From Micavibrio_B sp048498395 (GTDB taxonomy: Bacteria > Pseudomonadota > Alphaproteobacteria > Micavibrionales > Micavibrionaceae): a stretch of 15,604 bases of DNA. Where the stretch lies: positions 1 to 15,604 of the forward strand of contig JBEHYB010000062.1 in assembly GCA_048498395.1 (NCBI GenBank), written 5' to 3'. The notes beneath the pieces are model-generated. The model was not told the DNA's origin. It made no database searches and saw only the letters and a program-made list of their open reading frames with translations. The position numbers and the translations under genes were made by a program. The stretch's first letter is position 1, and every line of letters starts with the position of its first letter. This document shows positions 1 to 5,978 of this stretch, in pieces.

Positions 1-55
1 CCCGGCCGGCACCGCCGCCCCCGCCTCCGCTCCCGTGGACACTCATGTCCGTCAT
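1..55 (-). CDS. Partial gene after flhF, probably flhG-like (only the N-terminus is in the window)
   Basis: An ATG at 55-53 overlaps the flhF stop codon as ATGA, the usual mark of translational coupling. The frame stays open to the window edge and gives MTDMSVHGSGGGGGGAGR. A second ATG at 46-44 could also serve. The visible part is a flexible Gly-rich leader with no catalytic motif. In many flagellated bacteria the gene after flhF is flhG, a MinD/ParA-type ATPase that limits flagellar number. That assignment is made from position only and nothing in these 18 codons proves it. Confidence 0.5.
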   Translation of the reverse strand, partial: MTDMSVHGSGGGGGGAGR

Positions 56-1095
56 CCAGTTCTGCGTGTTCTGCGCTTGGTTGAAGTTGATTTTGCTTGT
101 TCAGAGATATTCGAAACCGTTTTGCTCGGCATAAAGTAATTTGCCAGAAGTCTTGGTGTCATCGGTGTCAGCCCGTCCGCCACCTGTGATGTCGCCCCTG
201 CATCTGCAAAAGACAGGCCACCCTGATGGGCCGCCGAGACCAGTCCGCCGAGGCGGCGTGCGATATCGAGACGTGTCGGGACGAGGCGGCGGGCACCGAG
301 CGCCGAGAAGACGCGGGCCATTTCGCCGGATTCGGTTGAATCGAGAGCGGCGGGAAGAACGAGAACCGGTTCGATATCCCCGGCGGCGATCAGCTGCGCG
401 AGATCTTTCATGTCCGCAGCATCAAATGGATTTAACCCGGCGGTGTCGATCAGGATCTGGTCGACATTGCCGATTTCCTTGATGGCTTTTGAAAGTTCGG
501 CGGCGTTGCGCGCGCGCTTCAGATCGATTTTCAAAAGCTTGGTGAAGGATTGCAATTGCTCGAGGCCGCCAGCACGCGTCGTATCCGTCGTGATAACCGC
601 GACCTCCAAGTCATTGAGAACGCAGCGAGTTGCCTGTTTGGCTAAACTTAAAGTTTTGCCTGAGCCTGGCGGGCCGACGAACATCAATGCTTTTTTATAG
701 GCGGTCTGTGGCAGCGGCGTGAAATTGAAAAGTGTGTCGAATGCGCCGACGAGCGCGACATGCGGTTCCTCTACTCCCATGACGGAAGCGCAGGACACGA
801 TCTGATCCATGACTTCTTCTGATACTACATGTTTGAGCATGACATCGATCAAGGCTTCTGAAAGGTTGTCGTCGTTATTCTCTTCGTCGTCGTATTGCAG
901 CCAGTCGTCAGCAGTCGCGCCTTTGTTCAGGTCAAAGGCGATATCTTTTTGCTCTTCGACAGCCGCTGTTACACGGACGGATTTGCCGCCTTGTTCTTCA
1001 CGCGTTGCGATGATGATAGCATCTTCGCCAAGGGACTCCCGAACAAGCTGCATAGCCTCTGTCATTGTTTTTGCATAAAACGACTTTAGTCGCAT
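52..1095 (-). CDS. flhF: Flagellar biosynthesis GTPase FlhF
   Basis: FlhF is an SRP-family GTPase that selects the site, and helps set the number, of polar flagella. It acts at the cytoplasmic face of the membrane, usually with FlhG. The protein has 347 residues, somewhat short for the family. The N-terminus (MRLKSFYAKTMTEAMQLV, then LGEDAIII) is the typical FlhF B-domain start. An acidic linker (about 60-80) precedes the NG GTPase domain: P-loop GPPGSGKT at 141-148, TTDTTRAGG at 169-177 (the SRP DTYR-type motif), IDTAG at 216-220 and TRLD at 274-277 in place of TKLD, followed by LGGLVSAAH. The C-terminus is Lys/Arg-rich. The ATG at 1095 has only a weak ribosome site. A candidate promoter lies just upstream, so flhF may be expressed apart from flhA. 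The stop overlaps the next start (ATGA). Confidence 0.93.
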   Translation of the reverse strand: MRLKSFYAKTMTEAMQLVRESLGEDAIIIATREEQGGKSVRVTAAVEEQKDIAFDLNKGATADDWLQYDDEENNDDNLSEALIDVMLKHVVSEEVMDQIVSCASVMGVEEPHVALVGAFDTLFNFTPLPQTAYKKALMFVGPPGSGKTLSLAKQATRCVLNDLEVAVITTDTTRAGGLEQLQSFTKLLKIDLKRARNAAELSKAIKEIGNVDQILIDTAGLNPFDAADMKDLAQLIAAGDIEPVLVLPAALDSTESGEMARVFSALGARRLVPTRLDIARRLGGLVSAAHQGGLSFADAGATSQVADGLTPMTPRLLANYFMPSKTVSNISEQAKSTSTKRRTRRTG

Positions 1096-1124
1096 GATCT
1101 GATAACCGGAACTCGATTCGTTTT

Positions 1125-1153
1125 AATATACATGAGAGATTCAAGCGTGACAC
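1125..1153 (-). promoter_or_regulatory. Candidate sigma-70-type promoter of flhF
   Basis: On the minus strand GTGTCA (-35, 1153-1148) and TATATT (-10, 1130-1125) are separated by 17 bases. The -10 matches 5 of 6 consensus bases and the -35 matches 4 of 6. Transcription would start about 20-25 bases ahead of the flhF ATG. Seen only as a sequence match. Confidence 0.4.
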
Positions 1154-1158
1154 GCGAA

Positions 1159-1179
1159 ATCTTAATGAAAAGTTAAGAT
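1159..1179. repeat. Short inverted repeat upstream of flhF
   Basis: ATCTTAA and TTAAGAT form a perfect 7-bp inverted repeat with a 7-base spacer. It lies 5 bases upstream of the proposed flhF -35 box and downstream of the 1237-2403 gene. It could be an operator, or a weak AT-rich hairpin ending the upstream transcript. There is no T-run on the minus strand after it, so a classical terminator is unlikely. Confidence 0.3.
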
Positions 1180-1236
1180 AGGGGCAGTGTCGTTAATAAA
1201 CGGCCTGAAGGATGAATCTGAACAGATGTTTAGCTG

Positions 1237-2403
1237 CTATTCAGCCGCGTAGGCGAGGGCCGGGTGCGGCAATTGCCGCTGCTCTGCCGGTATGCAGGCG
1301 AGGTGCTGTTGCCGCCTGTCTTCGAGATCGTGCAGGATGCGCGCGCGGCCTGCCGCGTCGGCACCGAGGAAGCATTCGACATCGCACTGGAATTTGAACG
1401 TCCGGTTTTCCGACGGATTGGTTTTATAAATGTCGAACGTGATGCCCGGGCGCGGATCGCCACTGGCGTAACGCTGGCTCAGATAGTAATCGCCATAGAC
1501 GCTGTAATGCATGATCCGGGCGAAGGAGCGCATTTCCTCGCTGTACATTAACATTTGATTGATCTCATTTTTCATGCCGCCGTAAAGATTTTCCTCTACC
1601 CAGCGTTCCATGTGGCGTTTCAGCTCGTCCGCGCCGAGATGGCTCATGGCGATTTCTTCCTCGCGCATTTTCATGAAGCGCGAAGCTATATCGTCCTGGC
1701 TGACATGATCAGTGTCGTGGGCGATGGTGCTTTGAAAATCATGACTGTCCATCTGAAAGGTGCATTTGATGGTTTCGCCCGGAAGCGGTGCATGGGTGTT
1801 GAAAAACAGCGTGTGGTCTTCGCGCGAATAGCTGGCCGACCAGATATTCTGTTTACCCGGTTCGCCGGTCGGGGCTTTATCGTAGGCCTGCGTATGACCG
1901 GCTTCGAAGCCGTAAATCTGTGCCTGCAAATTATGCTGGTAGGCGGCGAGATATTCCTTGTCCGCGATGGAAGGACAGTGATCCGGCGAGGTCCAGTCAT
2001 CGGTAATCGATTTGATGGTTGGATCCGTATCGAGTGCTTTTAAAAATTCGATGCGCTTGCCAAGTTCCCACGCGCTGAATTCATGGTCGCGGTCGGGATC
2101 GTAAGCGGCGTAAAGCGCGATCAGCGTGGCATCGTCGGGCGTGGTTTTGTTGAGGAGCGAGAGCACATCGGCGATTTTCTCGTTCGAGTAATTTTTGAAA
2201 AGATCCGGATTGTCATTGAGCGCGGCTTTGAGCGATTGCGCGAATTCGATGCCGCGTTCTTCGGTGCTGGCGGTTTCGTCCAGACGGAATGTCAGTCCGT
2301 TCAGGAAGTCAAAAGAGCGGGGCCTGTTCCAGGCCTGACACAGTGATAAATTCAATGTTCTTTCCTGTAACCCATTTCGATGCGACGCGAGTCGATTTTT
2401 CAT
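1237..2403 (-). CDS. Unrecognised protein with one EF-hand-like loop and an HDxxH motif
   Basis: I do not recognise this family. The open frame reaches back to an ATG at 2490, but that codon lies inside a palindromic repeat, so I reject it. Two starts remain: ATG at 2403 (388 residues, no clear ribosome site) and TTG at 2355-2353 (372 residues), which has AGGAAA at 2366-2361 with a 5-base spacer and may be the real one. Visible features: a 12-residue loop DPDRDHEFSAWE (2100-2065) with Asp at positions 1, 3 and 5, Ser at 9 and Glu at 12, flanked by helix-like segments, as in a calcium-binding EF-hand; HDTDH (1719-1705) followed about 15 residues later by REEEIA, reminiscent of a zinc-protease HExxH...E arrangement with Asp for the catalytic Glu. 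There is no signal peptide or membrane segment. The gene sits between flhA and flhF. Coding status is likely because the frame is long and its composition is protein-like throughout. Confidence 0.7.
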   Translation of the reverse strand: MKNRLASHRNGLQERTLNLSLCQAWNRPRSFDFLNGLTFRLDETASTEERGIEFAQSLKAALNDNPDLFKNYSNEKIADVLSLLNKTTPDDATLIALYAAYDPDRDHEFSAWELGKRIEFLKALDTDPTIKSITDDWTSPDHCPSIADKEYLAAYQHNLQAQIYGFEAGHTQAYDKAPTGEPGKQNIWSASYSREDHTLFFNTHAPLPGETIKCTFQMDSHDFQSTIAHDTDHVSQDDIASRFMKMREEEIAMSHLGADELKRHMERWVEENLYGGMKNEINQMLMYSEEMRSFARIMHYSVYGDYYLSQRYASGDPRPGITFDIYKTNPSENRTFKFQCDVECFLGADAAGRARILHDLEDRRQQHLACIPAEQRQLPHPALAYAAE

Positions 2404-2485
2404 GGTAACAGAGAATAAGAAGAGTTCCCCGAAAAGACAGCGTTTGTCCCCGGTTTTTATATGCGGCAGCGCGGGATGGTTCAGT

Positions 2486-2554
2486 GTCATACCGGCGAAA
2501 GCCGGTATCCAGCGGGTTCGTACTATCTGGATCCCGGATCAAGTCCGGGATGAC
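2486..2554. repeat. REP-like palindromic repeat (two-hairpin intergenic element)
   Basis: A 69-bp element bounded by GTCAT and ATGAC. It holds two hairpins, ACCGGC-GAAA-GCCGGT (2491-2506) and TCCCGGA-TCAAG-TCCGGGA (2532-2550), and its halves are also inverted repeats of each other (TATCCAG near 2506-2512, CTGGAT at 2527-2532). This form is typical of dispersed intergenic repeats of proteobacteria, whose false translations read like VIPAKAGI or IPDQVRDD. It lies in the 188-base gap between the 80-residue gene and the next minus-strand gene and may end or stabilise transcripts. Other genome copies cannot be seen from this window. Confidence 0.75.
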
Positions 2555-2591
2555 AGAGATGGGGTTAAATCTGACGTTGCCACGAGAAATC

Positions 2592-2834
2592 TTATTCGTA
2601 TTTAAAGCCGCGGTTCCAGCTGCAGCCTTCGCCGACGGATATTCTGGCACCGCGCAGTTGCGGGACTGAGGAATGGTAGAGGGTATTGGTGTCAGGCCTG
2701 TTGGTGACGGAAGCAGGAGCGGTGCTTTTTTTATAAGTTTCCGGTGTCCAGCCGCCCTGGCCGTTTTCACCAAATTGCTTTTTTATTTCCGCTATTGTTT
2801 TTAAGCGTCGCTCTTCATAAGCATTCGTTACCAT
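2592..2834 (-). CDS. Unrecognised small protein, 80 residues
   Basis: I do not recognise this protein. It starts at ATG 2834 with an excellent ribosome site (AAGGAGA, 5-base spacer), and a near-consensus promoter lies upstream, so it is likely a real gene. The N-terminal third (NAYEERRLKTIAEIKKQF) looks like an amphipathic helix. The rest is polar and rich in Gly, Ser, Thr and Asn, with one Cys at 71, and is probably disordered. There is no signal peptide or membrane segment. It lies directly behind flhA but has its own promoter, so its link to flagella is positional only. Confidence 0.7.
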   Translation of the reverse strand: MVTNAYEERRLKTIAEIKKQFGENGQGGWTPETYKKSTAPASVTNRPDTNTLYHSSVPQLRGARISVGEGCSWNRGFKYE

Positions 2835-2864
2835 TGCCGTCTCCTTATTTACTCAGTTAATCCA

Positions 2865-2893
2865 TCTATAAATAACAACGAAAATTATGTCAA
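2865..2893 (-). promoter_or_regulatory. Strong sigma-70-type promoter of the 80-residue gene
   Basis: On the minus strand TTGACA (2893-2888, perfect -35) and TATAGA (2870-2865) are separated by exactly 17 bases. The -35 begins only 3 bases after the flhA stop codon. The predicted start of transcription is about 20-25 bases ahead of the ribosome site of the small gene. Confidence 0.7.
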
Positions 2894-2896
2894 CTT

Positions 2897-4996
2897 TTAG
2901 ACATTCCCGAGCGTTTTAATGCGCGCCTTGGGATGGATTTCATTCTGCGACATGACGACGGTCGCCGGGCGGAAGCGTTCGATCACCGAGCGCACATAAG
3001 GGCGAATGCCCGGCGAGGTGAGAAGGACCGGGCTTTCACCGCTGGCCGCGAATTTGTCAAACACCGCGCGGACATTGGTGATGAATTCCTGCAGGATCGA
3101 TGGGGCCATGGCGAGCTGTTTGTCTTCGCGGTCGCCGACAAGTGAATCGATAAAAGCCTGTTCCCAGCGTGGGGAGAGCGTGATCAGCGGTACGTGGCCG
3201 TGAATATTCAGATTGGCTTCGCAGATCTGGCGGGCCAGGCGGGCGCGGACATGTTCGGTAATGAGGCCCACATTCTTCGTGTAGGTCGTCGCTTCGGCGA
3301 TGCCTTCGAGAATGGTCGGCAGGTCGCGGATCGAGACGCGTTCGGAAACGAGGTTTTGCAGGACGCGCTGAAGTCCGCCGACCGTGATCTGCGACGGCAC
3401 GACATCGGAGACGAGTTTCTGATACTCGGCGGGCATTTCATTGAGCAGGCGCTGGGCTTCCGTATAGGAGAGCAGATCGGCCATATTGTCCTTGATGATC
3501 TCGGTAATATGCGTCGTGACGACGGTCGAGGTGTCGACAACCGTGTAGCCTTTGAAATGCGCTTCTTCGCGGTATCTCTCATCAATCCACATTGCTGGTA
3601 AACCAAAAGTAGGCTCAACCGTGCTTTCGCCCGGCAGTGCGATCGGCTCACCCGCCGGGTCCATGCACATCAGCATATTGGGGCGGACCTCGCCGCGACC
3701 GGCTTCGATTTCCTTGATGCGGACAGTATAAGTGTTTGCGGGTAACTGAAGATTGTCCTGAATGCGTACGGCGGGAAGAATATAGCCCATGTCTTCCGCC
3801 AATTGACGGCGCAGACCCTTGATCTGGTCGGGCAGGCGGATGCCGGCTTCACCCTGCACGAGCGGCAGGAGCGCATAGCCGAGCTCGAGGCGGATCGTAT
3901 CCATCGCCAAAGATTTCGCGATCGGTTCCTCGGCGGGTTTGGCCGCGCTGGTGATCGCCAGCTGCTCGCTGATTTTCTGTTCTTTCTCTATCTCGTCGCG
4001 TTTGAAGGATTGATCGGCGATAAAGCCGGTGACGCTCGCGAGGATCATAAAAGGAATGAGCGGCATGCCGGGGATCATGCCGAAAGCGAGGATCAGGCCA
4101 GACGACATGGCGAGCGCGCGCGGGTAGCGGCTGAACTGGTCCATCAGCGCTTCGTCGGCGGAACCTTCGACACCGGCCTTGGAGACGAGAAGACCGGCGG
4201 CGACCGAGACGATCAGCGCAGGGATCTGCGAGACAAGGCCGTCACCGATCGAGAGCACGGTATAGGTCGCGGCGGATTCAGCAAGCGAGAGATCATGCGC
4301 GGCCGAGCCGATGATGATACCGCCGATCAGATTGATGAAGACGATGAGGAGTCCGGCGATCGCGTCACCGCGCACGAATTTCGCCGCACCGTCCATGGCT
4401 CCGAAGAAGCTGCTTTCCTGTTGCAGTTCCGAGCGTTTGGTTTTGGCTTCGTCTTCGGTGATAAGACCGGCTGACATATCGCTATCAATTGCCATCTGCT
4501 TGCCCGGCATCGCGTCCAAGCTGAAACGCGCAGCAACCTCGGCGATACGGCCCGAACCCTTGGTGATAACGATAAAGTTTACGATCACGAGAATAGAGAA
4601 GACGATCGCGCCTACGACATAGTTGTCGCGGATCATAAATGTTCCGAAAGCTTCGATCACGTGGCCGGCGGCATCCTTGCCGTTCTGGCCTTCGGACAGG
4701 ATGAGGCGCGTCGAGGTGATGTTAAGACCCAGGCGCATGGCTGTCGTGATTAAAAGTATGGTCGGGAAGGTCGAGAATTCGAGCGGCTTCTTGATGAAGA
4801 GCGTGATCATCAAAACCATCATCGACAGGGTGATGGAAATGGCGAGGCCCATATCGACAATCGCCGGCGGCATCGGAACCATCATAAACATCAGGATGAT
4901 AACGATACCGAGCGCCAACGCGAAATCCCCGCGCAGAAGGACATTCATGGCGGATTTTGGATTGGAAATACCTGATGGGGCGTTCGGTGGAGGCAT
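2897..4996 (-). CDS. flhA: Flagellar type III export gate protein FlhA
   Basis: FlhA forms the nonameric ring of the flagellar export gate in the inner membrane, couples proton flow to export, and docks chaperone-substrate complexes with its cytosolic domain. The protein has 699 residues, the normal length. About eight membrane segments lie within residues 25-330. Family marks: TAMRLGLNITSTRLIL at 85-100, the FHIPEP signature starting RIAEVAARFSLDAMPG at 150-165 and continuing to about 179, and FVRGDA near 207-212, which carries the conserved Asp of the membrane domain. A charged linker (about 330-360) leads into the cytosolic domain (about 361-699), which includes PAMWIDERYREEA. The start ATG at 4996 has a poor ribosome site; an internal ATG at 4948 (MNVLLRGDF) is an alternative. 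Unlike in many relatives, flhA is separated from flbD by four unrelated genes. Confidence 0.97.
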   Translation of the reverse strand: MPPPNAPSGISNPKSAMNVLLRGDFALALGIVIILMFMMVPMPPAIVDMGLAISITLSMMVLMITLFIKKPLEFSTFPTILLITTAMRLGLNITSTRLILSEGQNGKDAAGHVIEAFGTFMIRDNYVVGAIVFSILVIVNFIVITKGSGRIAEVAARFSLDAMPGKQMAIDSDMSAGLITEDEAKTKRSELQQESSFFGAMDGAAKFVRGDAIAGLLIVFINLIGGIIIGSAAHDLSLAESAATYTVLSIGDGLVSQIPALIVSVAAGLLVSKAGVEGSADEALMDQFSRYPRALAMSSGLILAFGMIPGMPLIPFMILASVTGFIADQSFKRDEIEKEQKISEQLAITSAAKPAEEPIAKSLAMDTIRLELGYALLPLVQGEAGIRLPDQIKGLRRQLAEDMGYILPAVRIQDNLQLPANTYTVRIKEIEAGRGEVRPNMLMCMDPAGEPIALPGESTVEPTFGLPAMWIDERYREEAHFKGYTVVDTSTVVTTHITEIIKDNMADLLSYTEAQRLLNEMPAEYQKLVSDVVPSQITVGGLQRVLQNLVSERVSIRDLPTILEGIAEATTYTKNVGLITEHVRARLARQICEANLNIHGHVPLITLSPRWEQAFIDSLVGDREDKQLAMAPSILQEFITNVRAVFDKFAASGESPVLLTSPGIRPYVRSVIERFRPATVVMSQNEIHPKARIKTLGNV

Positions 4997-5037
4997 CTAC
5001 TAATAAGTCTACCTTAAGAATGCTAAAAAATAAAAAA

Positions 5038-5062
5038 TCAATTGTTTTTCATAAGCAATTGA
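5038..5062. repeat. Inverted repeat overlapping a -35 box; candidate operator
   Basis: TCAATTG and CAATTGA form a perfect 7-bp inverted repeat with an 11-base spacer, in the 128-base divergent region between flhA (minus) and the plus-strand small genes. The right arm overlaps the TTGACA -35 box at 5059-5064, a position suited to repression. The binding protein is unknown. Confidence 0.4.
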
Positions 5063-5087
5063 CAAGCGGGACCGGACCCGTTATACC
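5059..5087 (+). promoter_or_regulatory. Sigma-70-type promoter of the two small plus-strand genes
   Basis: TTGACA (5059-5064) is a perfect -35; TATACC (5082-5087) follows after 17 bases, or TTATAC after 16. The spacer is GC-rich with a short CGGG/CCCG inverted repeat. The first start codon follows 38 bases after the -10. Confidence 0.6.
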
Positions 5088-5124
5088 CACGCCAAATTAA
5101 AAAACAAAAAGAAAGACTAATAAG

Positions 5125-5535
5125 ATGGCTGTGTATCAACAAAATAACTCATTCAACTATATCGAAGCGACGCTCACCAGCGGCGAGCAGGTGACGATCG
5201 ATGTCCGCTCGCGCTTCAACCGCGCGGATAACCATCTGGTGACGACCGGTCTCGTCAAGATGCCGGACATGGACAAGCGCACGGTGTTTATCAAGGACGT
5301 GACCGGCGCGCCGGACGGCGCGCGTTCCGAGGTCCAGACAAAACAGAACCAGCCGACTTCACGCACGATGAGCAAGGCTCCGGCGCTGGTGCAGACTTAC
5401 CGCCTGACGGAATCGCCTGAATCCCTGTGCAAGATTTTCAGGCAGGCAGGACTTGATGTGCCGCCGGTCAAGCGTGGGCTTGGCGTGATATTGCGTGCTA
5501 TGCTCAATAAAGACCAGACACTCGAAATCATTTAA
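5125..5535 (+). CDS. Unrecognised small cytosolic protein, 136 residues
   Basis: I do not recognise this family. It starts at ATG 5125 after an A-rich leader with only a weak purine-rich ribosome site (AAGAAAG). The N-terminal half (NYIEATLTSGEQVTIDVRSR and onward to TVFIKDV) reads as alternating beta strands. A Ser/Thr/Gln-rich linker (about 68-85) is followed by a helical C-terminal part with ESPESLCKIFRQAGLDV. There is no signal peptide or membrane segment. It is the first gene of a two-gene plus-strand unit, opposite to the flagellar genes on both sides, with 20 bases to the next gene. Confidence 0.75.
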   Translation: MAVYQQNNSFNYIEATLTSGEQVTIDVRSRFNRADNHLVTTGLVKMPDMDKRTVFIKDVTGAPDGARSEVQTKQNQPTSRTMSKAPALVQTYRLTESPESLCKIFRQAGLDVPPVKRGLGVILRAMLNKDQTLEII

Positions 5536-5555
5536 CATTATAAAGGTTACTGCGT

Positions 5556-5957
5556 ATGGCATTCACAACTGGAAACGACAATAGCGGCAAAGTTAAATCC
5601 GTGATCATCAACGAGAAAAACACGGGCCGTCCGGTGCGGATTTTCGAAACCTATGACGGCGAAAAATGCACGCCGATCAGGGTCGAAGCGGTCAAGGAAA
5701 CGACACAAGACGGCATCGTGTGGGGATCGAAGATCACGTTCCGCAGGGCGTTCGACGCGAGCAGATGCACTGTGTGGGACAGCCGCGAGAAAACGGTGCA
5801 TGTTGCCGAGAGTGTCGACGAGCTCAAGGCCATTTTCAAAAGAAGCGATATCGGCCATCAGATCGACTATGTCGCGCCTAAGGAAGGTTTTAAAGGCGTG
5901 CTCGAAGCCGCGGCCAACAGACTGGTCGAAGAATTGATGCCATTCAACTACAGCTAA
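5556..5957 (+). CDS. Unrecognised small cytosolic protein, 133 residues
   Basis: I do not recognise this family. It starts at ATG 5556 with AAAGG nine bases upstream and is likely co-transcribed with the 136-residue gene. It is similar in size and plan to that neighbour: a beta-rich front half (KVKSVIINEKNTGRPVRIF) and a back half with VAESVDELKAIFKRSDIG, which loosely matches the ESPESLCKIFRQAGL segment of the neighbour. The two could be diverged copies, but the match is short. The C-terminus (FKGVLEAAANRLVEELM) looks helical. It ends 7 bases from the end of the convergent 615-residue gene. Confidence 0.75.
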   Translation: MAFTTGNDNSGKVKSVIINEKNTGRPVRIFETYDGEKCTPIRVEAVKETTQDGIVWGSKITFRRAFDASRCTVWDSREKTVHVAESVDELKAIFKRSDIGHQIDYVAPKEGFKGVLEAAANRLVEELMPFNYS

Positions 5958-5960
5958 TCC

Positions 5961-5978
5961 CGGCCTAGTTGTAGGCCG
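5961..5978. terminator. Hairpin between convergent genes
   Basis: CGGCCTA and TAGGCCG form a perfect 7-bp stem with a 4-base GTTG loop. It lies just past the stop of the plus-strand 133-residue gene and overlaps the last codons and stop of the minus-strand 615-residue gene. It is well placed as a shared terminator, but no T-run follows on either strand, so it may only slow polymerase or protect 3' ends. Confidence 0.35.

Noticed and set aside
2402..2669. Plus-strand open frames of 67 and 61 residues over the same repeat
   Set aside because: They read VIPAKAGI and IPDQVRDD, a well-known artefact of such repeats.
2309..2773. Minus-strand open frame of 154 residues across the palindromic repeat
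   Set aside because: It contains the typical false translation of the repeat (VIPDLIRDP, TGFRRYD), overlaps the 80-residue gene in another frame and has no ribosome site.
3803..4474. Plus-strand frame of 223 residues antisense to flhA
   Set aside because: Shadow of the flhA codon pattern; rich in Arg, Asp, Gly and His with no recognisable domain and no ribosome site.
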